From: Paracrocinitomix sp040880585
GTDB taxonomy: Bacteria > Bacteroidota > Bacteroidia > Flavobacteriales_D > Crocinitomicaceae
Assembly (NCBI GenBank): GCA_040880585.1
Contig: JBBDID010000035.1
Location: forward strand, 1-64,000
DNA length: 64,000 nucleotides
Direction of reading: 5' to 3'
Shown here: piece by piece, positions 50,080 through 58,750 of the stretch
How the letters are laid out: each line of letters begins with the position of its first letter
How positions within the stretch are numbered: the first letter of the stretch is position 1
Notes under the pieces: generated by a model
What the model was told of the DNA's origin: nothing
Database searches by the model: none
Seen by the model: the letters and a program-made list of their open reading frames with translations, nothing else
Translations under genes and position numbers: made by a program

Positions 50080-50239
50080 TCAATACATCATCCCCACAAT
50101 AGCGGCCGTCATCAGGCAGGCTATCGTTCCGTCAAGCAGGGCGCGCATCCCCAGTTTAGATAATAATCCTTTTCGGCTGGGCACTAAAGCTCCTATGCCC
50201 CCAATTTGGATTCCGATTGAGGCAAAGTTGGCGAAACCG
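50080..50239 (-). pseudogene. Duplicated 3' end of nupC
   Basis: A copy of the last ~52 codons of the downstream nupC gene (51099-51258), in the same orientation and nearly identical, with only a few mismatches and one amino-acid change (Gly to Asp in RALLDGTI). Upstream of it the frame departs from NupC. It has no start and is a fragment. A 591-bp lipoprotein gene lies between the two copies. Confidence 0.85.
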
Positions 50240-50305
50240 CATAGTGATTTTTTGAACCTGTTTCCTGCTTTACGCTCGCTTAGAAATTTTGGGTCAGTGA
50301 AACTT

Positions 50306-50896
50306 TTATTTAAGTTTGTTACTACTAAATTTCTTAACAAGTTTGAATGCTTTTGGATCAGAGACTCTACCTCCCCAAGTGGCTTCTTCATTATTAATTT
50401 CACCCTCCATACCATTAATGGTATAATTGAAATGAAGTATTTCATGCCCCCACATATCAGACCCTTTATCAACAAAAAACTCAGAACCTCCATCACTTAG
50501 TTCTTCATGCGAAGTTATCTCTGTACCCCAACTGCATAAAAGACTGACAGAACCACTCAACTCTAACTTTTTCGCATATTCAAGGTCACTTGCATACATA
50601 AATGGCTCTGGTATTGCGCCCTCAGCGCCGCTCAAATATTCATTCTTTGCTTCACTAAGCCCAAACTCACAACGAATTGGCACATTACTAACTGGATCGT
50701 ATTCTAAAACCATGAAAGGTTTCCCCTTTACCAAATGATACTTTTGATTATTCATGTCCAGGATGTAATAATGATTCTCAATATCACCTTTCCAAAATGA
50801 ATACTTGTCCGTTTGTTCCCCATCCTTTTTACAGGACGTTAGCGACACTATCATCATTATTACAATACCAATAGAAAATAAAAAATTTGCTCTCAT
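50306..50896 (-). CDS. Lipoprotein of unknown function, nested between nupC 3' copies
   Basis: A 196-aa lipoprotein (MRANFLFSIGIVIMMIVSLTSC, Cys22). The mature part has EYDPVSNVPIRCEFGLSEAK, DLEYAKKLELSGSVSLLCSW and a beta-rich C-terminus (HEILHFNYTINGMEGEINNE). No family recognised. It sits between the duplicated 3' end of nupC and the intact gene, so it was probably brought in by the event that made the duplication. The C-terminal LVKKFSSNKLK is basic. Confidence 0.75.
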   Translation of the reverse strand: MRANFLFSIGIVIMMIVSLTSCKKDGEQTDKYSFWKGDIENHYYILDMNNQKYHLVKGKPFMVLEYDPVSNVPIRCEFGLSEAKNEYLSGAEGAIPEPFMYASDLEYAKKLELSGSVSLLCSWGTEITSHEELSDGGSEFFVDKGSDMWGHEILHFNYTINGMEGEINNEEATWGGRVSDPKAFKLVKKFSSNKLK

Positions 50897-51098
50897 TGCT
50901 TTTTTTGATAAAATTACCCTACAAAGTAATGATGAGAAATGTGAGTAGTCAGTTTAATATATGATTTTGCTCAGACCTCAATGCCGGGGTTCCGAAAGCT
51001 CGGTAGTATCTTTTAGCCGGGATTATATGTATGCTCTTGAGCCTCGTCAATTTATTTCGTGCACCTCAACCCTTTGCAAAAGCGTATCTCTACAAAAA

Positions 51099-52883
51099 TC
51101 AATACATCATTCCCACAATAGCGGCCGTCATCAGGCAGGCTATTGTTCCGCCAAGCAGGGCGCGCATCCCCAGTTTAGATAATAATCCTTTTCGGCTGGG
51201 CACTAAAGCTCCTATGCCCCCAATTTGAATTCCGATTGAGGCAAAGTTGGCAAATCCACAAAGCATATAGGTACTTATAATAACCGATTTCTCAGAGAGC
51301 TTGCCACTGGCCTTTAATTCGCCTAGTCTGGGGTAAGCAATGAACTCATTGAGGATGGTTTTTTGTCCCAACAACTCACCTACCAATACCATATCCACCG
51401 CATCAACACCAATCATCCAGACAATAGGTGCCCCTACATATCCTAATAAAAACTGAAAAGAAAGTCCGTCAGAATAGGGCGTGTTGGCTGCAATTGTAGC
51501 ATTTAAATTGGTAATGTCGCCTACCCATCCTAAAACTCCGTTGCCCAATGCCATTAGAGCAATAAAAACCAATAACATGGCGCCTACATTCACTGCCAGC
51601 CGTAAACCGTCAGATGTTCCGTTTGCGATTGCCTCCAGTAAGTTGGTTCCGATTTTTTCTTTGTTGATAGACAAGTCTTTATTGATCTCTTCTGTTTCAG
51701 GCACCAGAATTTTGGCTGCTACTACTGCTGCAGGAGCAGATATAATAGATGCTGTAAGCAAATGCTTGGCAAAAAAGGCGCGTTCAACGGGGTCATCTCC
51801 CCCTAGAAAAAAGACATAAGCCGCCAACACACCGCCCGCAATGGTTGCCATTCCTCCTGTCATTAAGCACATCAGTTCTGATTTGGTCATCCCCAGTAAA
51901 TAGGGCTTAACCAAAAGAGGAGATTCTGTCTGTCCTAAAAAGACATTTCCGGCAGCTGCCAATGATTCTGCACCGGATAAACGCATAAACTTTTTCATGA
52001 CCCAGGCAAACACATACACCACCTTTTGCACAATTCCCAAATAGTAGAAGATGCTCATCAGGGCCGAGAAAAAGATAATGGTGGGTAGCACCTTAATCGC
52101 AAAGGTGATCAGGGGCGCCTGAACGATACCAATCCCCATCTGACCAAAAAGGAAATCAACTCCCTGGTCTGTAAAAGAAATGAGTTCCACAAACTTGTCG
52201 CTTACTACCTTAAATCCCGTTTCAATAAAGGGCACCTTTAAAACAAGTAAGGCAATAATGATCTGTAATGCTGTGCCTTTAAGCACTAATCCCCAATCTA
52301 TTTTTTTTCGATTTCCACTAAATAAAAAAGTTAGTCCCAACAAAAACGCCATCCCAATTATGCCCCGAATAATCGAAAGAAAGGAGACCGATTGTGATGT
52401 TTTTATCTGCTTAGAATAATCCCATCTCTTTCCCCGGTACGTAAATGCCAAATTGGTTTCATTGAAAGAAGTCAGTTCTATCAAATCCGTTTTATGGACA
52501 GCTTCTACCCCTTTATTTAATGAAGAGGCAACAGCTACCAGCTTTCCATTTTCATAAAATTCTGTAGTGGTTCCCTCATTTGGGGAACTGGAAGTGACGA
52601 TAGAATCAACAATATATTTATCCGGCTCTACATAAGTCAAAGACAGTTGGTTGTCTTCCAGTGACCAGCTTCCATTTATAGTGTCTCCATACCAGCCGTA
52701 TTCAACAAACTTTTGTGTCTGATCGTTTTTTGAGAATAAAATAAATTGTTTTTCTTCTTTGGGTGTTTGGTCTTCAGAAACAGAAGCACCCCATTTTCCG
52801 GTTAGAGGGTTGGGCTTGTCTGCTGAACAAGAGTTAAGAATCGCCAATATTCCCAGGAGCAATATAAGAACGATTCTCTTCAA
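51099..52883 (-). CDS. NupC-type nucleoside transporter with an N-terminal lipoprotein-like domain
   Basis: A 594-aa protein in two parts. Residues 1-165 begin with a lipobox (LAILNSCSADKPNPLTG, Cys19) and a lipocalin-like domain (TGKWGASVSEDQT, INGSWSLEDNQLSLTY, NETNLAFTYRGKRWDYSKQI). From about 175 on is a concentrative nucleoside transporter (CNT) with about ten helices and the family blocks VFLGQTESPLLVKPYLLGMT, LMTGGMATIAGGVLAAYVFF and YMLCGFANFASIGIQIGGIG. CNTs import nucleosides with Na+ or H+. The fusion is noteworthy: a lipidated N-terminus outside a membrane transporter. A copy of its last 50 codons lies 1 kb downstream. Confidence 0.88.
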   Translation of the reverse strand: MKRIVLILLLGILAILNSCSADKPNPLTGKWGASVSEDQTPKEEKQFILFSKNDQTQKFVEYGWYGDTINGSWSLEDNQLSLTYVEPDKYIVDSIVTSSSPNEGTTTEFYENGKLVAVASSLNKGVEAVHKTDLIELTSFNETNLAFTYRGKRWDYSKQIKTSQSVSFLSIIRGIIGMAFLLGLTFLFSGNRKKIDWGLVLKGTALQIIIALLVLKVPFIETGFKVVSDKFVELISFTDQGVDFLFGQMGIGIVQAPLITFAIKVLPTIIFFSALMSIFYYLGIVQKVVYVFAWVMKKFMRLSGAESLAAAGNVFLGQTESPLLVKPYLLGMTKSELMCLMTGGMATIAGGVLAAYVFFLGGDDPVERAFFAKHLLTASIISAPAAVVAAKILVPETEEINKDLSINKEKIGTNLLEAIANGTSDGLRLAVNVGAMLLVFIALMALGNGVLGWVGDITNLNATIAANTPYSDGLSFQFLLGYVGAPIVWMIGVDAVDMVLVGELLGQKTILNEFIAYPRLGELKASGKLSEKSVIISTYMLCGFANFASIGIQIGGIGALVPSRKGLLSKLGMRALLGGTIACLMTAAIVGMMY

Positions 52884-52886
52884 GGC

Positions 52887-53489
52887 TTAGTTCCTTTTGT
52901 TGAGTTCGTCTCTTATCTCAGATGCTCTCTCGTAATTTTCCTGATCAATGGCCTCTTGTAAAAGGCGATTCAATTCTTCATCAGATAGCGCACTTAACTC
53001 GTTGCTTTTTTTCTTGGGTTTTTCGGCGGTCTCTCCTTCTTCACCTTCAGGACTCACCGTCTCTGCGTCTTCCATCTCATCCTCTAATTGAATCCCTGCA
53101 GAACTGAGTATGTGTTCAAAAGTAAAAACCGGGCATTCACAGCGAATCCCAATGGCAATGGCATCTGAAGTTCGAGCGTCAATTTCTACTTCTTCCCCGT
53201 CTTTTTCACAAATTATTTTAGAATAAAATACTCCTTCAATCAAATTGTAGATCACTACTTCTTTCAATTGAACTTGAAAAGATTCTGCAAATGATTTGAA
53301 CAGATCATGTGTAAGCGGACGGGAAGGTTTCATGTTTTCCAGCTCAATGGCGATCGACTGCGCTTCAAACCCCCCAATAATGATAGGTAATCTTCGTGCG
53401 CCTTCTTTTTCAGAAAGTACAAGTGCATACGCCCCGGATTGTGTTTGGCTGTATGAAAGTCCGATTATTTTTAGTTCTATTTTTTCCAT
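52887..53489 (-). CDS. Bifunctional nuclease family protein with a UVR tail
   Basis: A 200-aa protein. The N-terminal ~130 residues are the DUF151/bifunctional nuclease domain: IGLSYSQTQSGAYALVLSEK, GARRLPIIIGGFEAQSIAIE, RPLTHDLFKSFAESF and VEIDARTSDAIAIGIRCECP. After an acidic linker a UvrB/UvrC-like motif closes it (LSDEELNRLLQEAIDQENYE, then RASEIRDELNKRN). Members have been reported to cut DNA and RNA. It follows the nupC-like gene by 3 nt in the opposite sense of function but the same strand. Confidence 0.9.
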   Translation of the reverse strand: MEKIELKIIGLSYSQTQSGAYALVLSEKEGARRLPIIIGGFEAQSIAIELENMKPSRPLTHDLFKSFAESFQVQLKEVVIYNLIEGVFYSKIICEKDGEEVEIDARTSDAIAIGIRCECPVFTFEHILSSAGIQLEDEMEDAETVSPEGEEGETAEKPKKKSNELSALSDEELNRLLQEAIDQENYERASEIRDELNKRN

Positions 53490-53545
53490 AAAAACAAAAG
53501 GATTCCTCAGGTAAAAGGGGAACCCTATGCTAGTAAACGAATTTA

Positions 53546-54487
53546 CTAATTTTGCGCCTTAAATTTCTCGATTTCTTCTTTTAATTTTGGCAAGACTTCA
53601 AAAGCATCTCCAACCACCCCATAATCAGCCGCTTTAAAAAATGGAGCTTCGGGGTCGGTATTAATGACCACAATCACTTTTGATCCATTTACACCTGCAA
53701 GGTGTTGAATCGCTCCTGAAATTCCGGCAGCAATGTATAGGTTTGGTCGAATCGCTAAGCCCGTTTGGCCAACGTGCTCATGGTGCGGTCTCCATCCGAT
53801 ATCTGCAACAGGTCGTGAGCAGGCTGTAGCCGCACCCAACACTTTTGCAAGCTCTTCCACCATTCCCCAATTTTCAGGTCCTTTTAACCCGCGTCCGGCA
53901 GAAACAACGATTTCAGCTTCAGGCAACAAAACATCTCCTTCTTGCTTTCTAACTTCTTTTACCTTTACGGTTGATTCTCCAACACCTGCCGAAAATTCTT
54001 CTACAGCTGCAGTATTTCCCGTCTTTTCAATTTGAAGGGAATTAGGGGTCAGTGCAATCACTTTTTTATCCGTATTGAACTTCACAAACCCAAATGCTTT
54101 TCCTGAAAACACATTTACTTTTACTTTTCCGTCACTTTCAGGCAATGCGGTTACTCCGGAAGCCAAACCGGCTTTTAATTTAGCCGAAACTCTTGGAGCC
54201 ACCGCTCTACCGGTTAAATCAAGCGGTGTTACAATGGTGTTCGCTCCTGTTTTTTCTGCTGTTGTAGTAATTAATTTTGAAACTTGTCCCGCATCATTGG
54301 TTGTAATGGATCGATCCACCAATACCTTTTCAGCACCGCAGTTTCCTAACTTCTCTAATTCAGCAGAAGAAATTTCACCGTTGGTTACCACTGTCGTCGA
54401 CCCGATCTTACTTCCATAATAAGCTGCTTCCATTGCCGCTTTTGAAACCGAACCACTTAATGTATCTATATATACTAATACTGACAT
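53546..54487 (-). CDS. etfA: Electron transfer flavoprotein alpha subunit
   Basis: A 313-aa FAD-binding subunit of ETF, which carries electrons from acyl-CoA dehydrogenases to the respiratory chain. Clear are VLVYIDTLSGSVSKAAMEAA, the SAGRGLKGPENWGMVEELAK block and the FAD signature DIGWRPHHEHVGQTGLAIRP, then LYIAAGISGAIQHLAGVNGS and VVINTDPEAPFFKAADYGVV. It follows etfB by 27 nt. Confidence 0.96.
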   Translation of the reverse strand: MSVLVYIDTLSGSVSKAAMEAAYYGSKIGSTTVVTNGEISSAELEKLGNCGAEKVLVDRSITTNDAGQVSKLITTTAEKTGANTIVTPLDLTGRAVAPRVSAKLKAGLASGVTALPESDGKVKVNVFSGKAFGFVKFNTDKKVIALTPNSLQIEKTGNTAAVEEFSAGVGESTVKVKEVRKQEGDVLLPEAEIVVSAGRGLKGPENWGMVEELAKVLGAATACSRPVADIGWRPHHEHVGQTGLAIRPNLYIAAGISGAIQHLAGVNGSKVIVVINTDPEAPFFKAADYGVVGDAFEVLPKLKEEIEKFKAQN

Positions 54488-54514
54488 CTTACTTTTTTTA
54501 AATCGTTTATAGGA

Positions 54515-55255
54515 TTAAATTACTTTCGCCTCATTGTGTAAAAGGTTGACCAATTCAGCCATGTTTTCCGGATCAATGTATTTGCATTCCGTTTTTTCTT
54601 CCGGTAAGGTATAGGATTCAAAAGTGACGAGATCATCACAAGGAGCTGCTTCTACAATTTCGAGCGGTTTAGTACGGGCAGCCATAATCCCCCTCATATT
54701 TGGGATGCGCTGTTCAGCCATTCCTTTTGCAGCACTCAAAACAAATGGTGTTTTCACTTCAAGTACTTCAACTCCTCCCGTTATTTCACTATCTACCGTC
54801 GCCGTGTCTCCATTGATTTCAAGTTTTGTTGCCAGGGAAACAAATGGTTGATCCAACAATTCAGCGATCATTCCTCCTACTTGTGATCCATTGTAATTGA
54901 TTGTCTCTTTACCTGTAAGAATTACATCAAAGCCCCCTTTTTTTGCATATTCAGCAATTTGAAAAGCAGTAAAGTAGGCGTCTTTTGCTTCGGCATTTAC
55001 TCGCACGGCATTATCCGCCCCAATGGCCAGCGCCTTTCTGATGATGGACTCATCCTCAGCAGGGCCCACCGTAATCGTGGTAACAGATCCTCCCAAAGAT
55101 TCTTTCAACTCAAGGGCACGCACTAAAGCATACCACTCGTCATAGGGATTTACGATATATTGAACCCCTGCCTCTTTGAACTTGGTGTTATTATCCGTAA
55201 ACTCAATCTTTGTTGTTGTGTCCGGAGCTTTTGAAATACAAACCAAAAATTTCAT
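54515..55255 (-). CDS. etfB: Electron transfer flavoprotein beta subunit
   Basis: A 246-aa protein from the ATG at 55255 (MKFLVCISKAPDTTTKIEFT); an upstream ATG would add 15 residues unlike the family. The family sequence NPYDEWYALVRALELKESLG, the AMP-site region DVILTGKETINYNGSQVGGM and RIPNMRGIMAARTKPLE are present. With EtfA it forms the heterodimer that accepts electrons from fatty-acid and amino-acid oxidation. Confidence 0.95.
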   Translation of the reverse strand: MKFLVCISKAPDTTTKIEFTDNNTKFKEAGVQYIVNPYDEWYALVRALELKESLGGSVTTITVGPAEDESIIRKALAIGADNAVRVNAEAKDAYFTAFQIAEYAKKGGFDVILTGKETINYNGSQVGGMIAELLDQPFVSLATKLEINGDTATVDSEITGGVEVLEVKTPFVLSAAKGMAEQRIPNMRGIMAARTKPLEIVEAAPCDDLVTFESYTLPEEKTECKYIDPENMAELVNLLHNEAKVI

Positions 55256-55451
55256 AATTCTCTGTGTTATTCGTCTTATTAATTTAGGGATGTTCCCCAA
55301 CTTTTTTATTCTCTATTCAAAATGAACGGTAAGGCAGCTATTAAATATTTACCCCACCTCTTTAGGCGGGCAAATTTACCAAAAATATAAGCTTAAATAA
55401 AGGTTATTTTCGGATTTTTGACCGAAGGGGTAAATTCTACCTGGCGTCTTG

Positions 55452-55973
55452 TTATTTAATGGCACTTAGGATTTCGTCTGACATGGGCTTTGTACCACTT
55501 CTGTAGCGGCGAATCAACTTGCCGTTTTCGTCGATCAGGAATTTTTCAAAATTCCATTTTATCGCTCCGGTGAAATCCGGGTTTTCTTGATCACAAAGCC
55601 ACTTGAAGATCGGGTGGATGTCATCTCCCTTAACCGAAACTTTTGATGCCATAGTAAACGTTACGCCGTAATTTTTTTGGCAAAAGTCTGCGATCTCTGC
55701 ATTTGTACCCGGTTCTTGCTGCCCGTAGTTGTTTGCCGGAAAACCGATAACCACTAACTTATCGCCATACTTTTCGTGCAATTCCTGCAATTCCATATAC
55801 TGGGGTGTGTACCCACACTTTGAGGCCGTGTTTACGATTAAAATTTTCTTCCCTTTAAAATCTTCAAAGGATTTTGTTGTTCCGTCCAGGGTTTCAAACG
55901 TAAACTCATATATTGTTTTTGCTGATGCTGTTGTTGCCATAATCAATGCTCCAATTACTATTGTAAATTTCAT
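55452..55973 (-). CDS. Glutathione peroxidase-like thiol peroxidase
   Basis: A 173-aa protein with a signal peptide (MKFTIVIGALIMATTASAKT) and a GPx fold. The peroxidatic cysteine is Cys53 in VNTASKCGYTPQYMELQEL. The conserved NQF motif reads NNY here (FPANNYGQQEPGT), so the catalytic glutamine appears replaced by Asn82, as in part of the family. Trp in IKWNFEKFLIDENG is kept, and a downstream FCQKNYGVTF offers a resolving cysteine. These non-seleno forms usually use thioredoxin. Periplasmic location is predicted. Confidence 0.9.
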   Translation of the reverse strand: MKFTIVIGALIMATTASAKTIYEFTFETLDGTTKSFEDFKGKKILIVNTASKCGYTPQYMELQELHEKYGDKLVVIGFPANNYGQQEPGTNAEIADFCQKNYGVTFTMASKVSVKGDDIHPIFKWLCDQENPDFTGAIKWNFEKFLIDENGKLIRRYRSGTKPMSDEILSAIK

Positions 55974-56179
55974 GCTTTCTTATTTTAAGAACAACAGATT
56001 CCCCTCTATTGTTTACAGGTACTAAAATTAACACATAAATCGTTCTTAACAAGAATTTATATCTTTGATTCTGTTCCATAGCATTCAAAAACGTTTTATT
56101 TGTTTTGAGGGCTTTGGTTATTCCTCTCTGTTTAGTGCCTGAAGAATCTTGTGAAGGAATGTGAGCGTAAATCAAGTCT

Positions 56180-57337
56180 ATGAAAGAACATTTTTTATTA
56201 AATCCGGATGTCACCTATTTAAATCACGGTTCATTTGGTGCAACTCCCAAACCTGTGTTTGAAGCATATCAAGGTTTTCAACGATTACTGGAAGCCGAAC
56301 CCCTTCAGTTTATCACAAAAACAGGCGTGGATTTGCTTGAAACATCCAAAAAAGCCCTTGCAAAATATGTTCACTGTGACCCTTTGGATCTCGTTTATAC
56401 TACAAATCCTTCCACCGCACTCAACATTTTTATACGCAGCCTTGGTTTAAAAGAGGGAGACGAAATTTTATCAACTGATCAGGAATACGGAGCTTTGGAT
56501 AGAACCTGGAACTATTATTGCAAAAAATGGGGATCAACATACGTAAGGCAACCCATTCCTTTACCCCTTGAGTCAAAAGAGCAATTTTTAACTGCTTTTT
56601 GGAAGGGCTTGACAAAAAACACCAAGGTGGTTTTTCTTTCTGAAATCACAAGTGCAACAGCACTGATTTTTCCTGTAAAAGAAATTTGTGAAAAAGCGCG
56701 TGAGTTAGGGTTAATTACGATCATAGATGGTGCGCATGTCCCTGCTCATATTCCATTAAATATCACAGAAATGAATCCGGATGTTTATGCAGGAGCCTGT
56801 CATAAATGGATGATGGCACCAAAAGGCAGCTCATTTTTGTATGTAAAAAAAGAGCTTCAACCAACAGTAGGCCCTTTGATTGTCAGTTGGGGGTATGAAG
56901 CCGATAAACCTTCTTCATCACAATTCCAGGATTACCACCAATATCAGGGAACCAGAGACTTTTCTGCCTTTTTGACAAGCCCTACCTGTCTGGCTTTTAT
57001 GAAAAAGCACGATTGGTTAAGTAAGACCAATGGTTGTAAAGAGGTTGTTAGACACTATTACCCGATCATTGCCAAACAATTAAACAGTGCGCCCATTTGC
57101 AAGCTGTCACCGGAATTTTTGGGCCAAATTTGTAGCATTCCCATCCAAACAAAAGATCCGGTAGGCCTCAAGGAATTGTTATATGAAAAATACCACATTG
57201 AGATTCCGGTTTTTGAACATACGAAATCTGCCATTTATTTGCGCCTTTCATTTCAACCCTATAATGACGAAAAGGAAATAGAAATCCTCTTAAATGCTTT
57301 ATCTGCCATTCAGAAAACAACAAATCTACTAGAATAG
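56180..57337 (+). CDS. Aminotransferase class V-fold PLP enzyme (isopenicillin N epimerase-like)
   Basis: A 385-aa PLP enzyme. N-terminus LNPDVTYLNHGSFGATPKPV is typical of the isopenicillin N epimerase/CefD-like group. Asp183 in IIDGAHVPAH and Lys209 in GACHKWMMAPKGSSFL are the PLP-binding aspartate and Schiff-base lysine. A FQDYHQYQGTRDFSAFLTSP block follows. The substrate in this group is usually an amino acid or cysteine derivative; the actual one is unknown. The gene ends inside the start of the VanZ-like gene. Confidence 0.9.
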   Translation: MKEHFLLNPDVTYLNHGSFGATPKPVFEAYQGFQRLLEAEPLQFITKTGVDLLETSKKALAKYVHCDPLDLVYTTNPSTALNIFIRSLGLKEGDEILSTDQEYGALDRTWNYYCKKWGSTYVRQPIPLPLESKEQFLTAFWKGLTKNTKVVFLSEITSATALIFPVKEICEKARELGLITIIDGAHVPAHIPLNITEMNPDVYAGACHKWMMAPKGSSFLYVKKELQPTVGPLIVSWGYEADKPSSSQFQDYHQYQGTRDFSAFLTSPTCLAFMKKHDWLSKTNGCKEVVRHYYPIIAKQLNSAPICKLSPEFLGQICSIPIQTKDPVGLKELLYEKYHIEIPVFEHTKSAIYLRLSFQPYNDEKEIEILLNALSAIQKTTNLLE

Positions 57338-57741
57338 TGAAAAGGCAGATAGGATTCCGGGAGGTGCTGGCAGGTTTGTACCTGATTCTTGTTTGCTATC
57401 TGGTCTTTTTCGGGGCTTTTCGGCAGGGAACCAACACAGAAGTACACTACATTCCGTTTGAAACCACCTACGAATTAGTCACAGCTCACTGGAACCAAAC
57501 CGTTTGGTGGATGTATTTTTCCGTTTTAGGTAATTTCCTGCTGCTGTTTCCAATTCCTTTTTTGTTTCGGATGCGTTGGGGAGGGTGGAAATCTGTCCTG
57601 ATGATCATTCTTATTCCCTTGGGCATAGAATCAACACAGTATTTACTGCAAGTAGGCTCTGCCGATATTGATGATGTGATTTTTAACACCCTGGGGTTTG
57701 CGGCAGGTTTTGGGGTAAATAAATTGATTAAAAAGAAGTAG
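57337..57741 (+). CDS. VanZ-family membrane protein
   Basis: A 134-aa protein starting with GTG, whose G is shared with the upstream TAG stop. Four hydrophobic segments and the VanZ pattern are present: VLAGLYLILVCYLVFFGAFR, then YVLITAHWN-type loops (YELVTAHWNQTVWWMYF), LLFPIPFLFRMRWGGWKSVL, and GIESTQYLLQVGSADIDDVI. VanZ proteins raise glycopeptide tolerance in enterococci, but most family members have unknown roles. Confidence 0.88.
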   Translation: MKRQIGFREVLAGLYLILVCYLVFFGAFRQGTNTEVHYIPFETTYELVTAHWNQTVWWMYFSVLGNFLLLFPIPFLFRMRWGGWKSVLMIILIPLGIESTQYLLQVGSADIDDVIFNTLGFAAGFGVNKLIKKK

Positions 57742-58063
57742 GCTGCCTTCTGCGCGCGCCAACTGTGTGCTGCGGAAGCTTTAGCGGAAGCGTAAGGCTT
57801 GCCGACGGCGCAACCGCCTGCAACTGCTAGTTGCACTGCTATGCTGTTATTTCGCTAAGCCCCGGCATGTGCTTCCGGCGGTCGCAATGCTGTAGCTTGC
57901 TCAATCAAAACAGCCTTGCAGCGCAAGCTATTCGTTTCCGTCGGGGCAGTGTATGGCACGAGCGGGGCACTCGCGCCGACGTCAGGGAAACTTCTGCTCC
58001 GTAGGAGCAATATCATAATTGAATGATTGAATGATAGATTTATTCAGCTCCGTAGGAGCGATA
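57742..58063. other. GC-rich non-coding strip with REP-like hairpins
   Basis: About 320 nt, distinctly richer in G+C than its surroundings, with no convincing gene. GCTCC-GTA-GGAGC hairpins occur at 57996-58008 and 58047-58059. GCAACT-GC-TAGTTGC near 57811 is a further near-palindrome. The strip resembles repeats that accompany REP-associated transposases in Bacteroidota. Confidence 0.6.
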
Positions 58064-58243
58064 TTATTCAATCCATTCAAAAAGATATTTTTCATCATAT
58101 TCAACATCAAATTTTTGTAGCAAATCCAAATATTCATCTTTAAATGTTTTCTTTTGATGATGTTGTTCTTGTTTGTTTATGTAAGCAATTACAGTATCTA
58201 ATTGTGATTGAGCGTAAGAAAAGGCACCAAAACCTTCTTGCCT
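58064..58243 (-). pseudogene. C-terminal fragment of an IS200/RAYT-type transposase
   Basis: About 59 residues on the minus strand, stop at 58064-58066: RQEGFGAFSYAQSQLDTVIA, then YINKQEQHHQKKTFKDEYLD and LLQKFDVEYDEKYLFEWIE. This is the well-known end of Bacteroidota Y1-type (HUH) transposases, including the GAFSYAQSQ block that holds the catalytic tyrosine. The matching N-terminal fragment lies upstream at 58376-58516, and the HUH-containing middle is gone. A hairpin directly follows the stop. Confidence 0.85.
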
Positions 58244-58246
58244 GCT

Positions 58247-58269
58247 GCGAAGTAGCTGCGCTGCTTCGC
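58247..58269. repeat. REP-like palindrome between the transposase fragments
   Basis: GCGAAG...CTTCGC flanks TAGCTGCGCTG, forming a short hairpin. It stands where the missing middle of the transposase would be. Confidence 0.5.
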
Positions 58270-58357
58270 TCTTTCACTACTTACTGAAACTTTCTTCAGA
58301 GTATCTCAAACGGTGAAGTGAGTGAATAAATTAAACTTGCCGCAGCAGCAAAGCTAA

Positions 58358-58368
58358 CTGCGGAGCAG
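58358..58368. repeat. REP-like hairpin CTGC-GGA-GCAG
   Basis: A short perfect hairpin directly before the N-terminal transposase fragment's stop. AAGCTAACTGCGGAGCA at 58351-58367 recurs with one change at 58700-58716. Confidence 0.5.
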
Positions 58369-58375
58369 TGCGATA

Positions 58376-58516
58376 TTATTCAATCCATTCTTTTCCATTT
58401 ACAATTCCACAGATGTATTTGTGTAATTCGTCTTTCCATTTTTTTTGAATTAGGTGTTGTCGCCCTTTTACCGAAAACACGATCTGTAAATATATTTGGG
58501 TATATGTGTTTGCCAT
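58376..58516 (-). pseudogene. N-terminal fragment of an IS200/RAYT-type transposase
   Basis: A 46-codon frame on the minus strand, ATG at 58516: MANTYTQIYLQIVFSVKGRQ, then HLIQKKWKDELHKYICGIVN, then GKEWIE and a stop. The first 40 residues are the transposase N-terminus. The last few (EWIE-stop) are identical to the end of the C-terminal fragment, and the DNA GCGATATTATTCAATCCATTC is shared by both ends (58059-58079 and 58370-58390). The gene was therefore rejoined from an internal point to its own 3' end. Confidence 0.85.
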
Positions 58517-58543
58517 TTTGTATTTATTTTACAATTCATTTCA

Positions 58544-58606
58544 CCCCTACGGGGCTTTGGTTTTGTATTTTATATTTTTTCTAGTATGATGTTGCCCCTC
58601 TGGGGC
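58544..58606. repeat. Two REP-like hairpins
   Basis: CCCC-TAC-GGGG at 58544-58554 and GCCCC-TCT-GGGGC at 58594-58606. They share the 5-bp-stem, 3-nt-loop format of the CTCC-GTA-GGAG hairpins but with other paired bases, as expected if stem pairing is what is kept. Confidence 0.6.
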
Positions 58607-58620
58607 TTCCCTCATTTCCC

Positions 58621-58704
58621 CTACACTATTTTTATTTCTTCTTCGGTCAAATCGTAAAGTTGATAAACCAATTGGTCTATTTCGTTTTCAAGTTCAGTGA
58701 AGCT
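58621..58704 (-). pseudogene. C-terminal remnant of an Eco57I/TaqI-like DNA methyltransferase
   Basis: A minus-strand frame ending at TAG 58621-58623 reads ELENEIDQLVYQLYDLTEEE then IKIV. This is the familiar ending of type IIG/Eco57I-type restriction-methyltransferases (IDQLVYQLYGLTEEEI). About 24 codons remain and no catalytic domain is present. It suggests that a restriction-modification gene was lost here beside the transposase debris. Confidence 0.55.
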
Positions 58705-58750
58705 AACTGCAGAGCAATTTAGTTCATAAATCCTTCGGATCGGGCACTTT

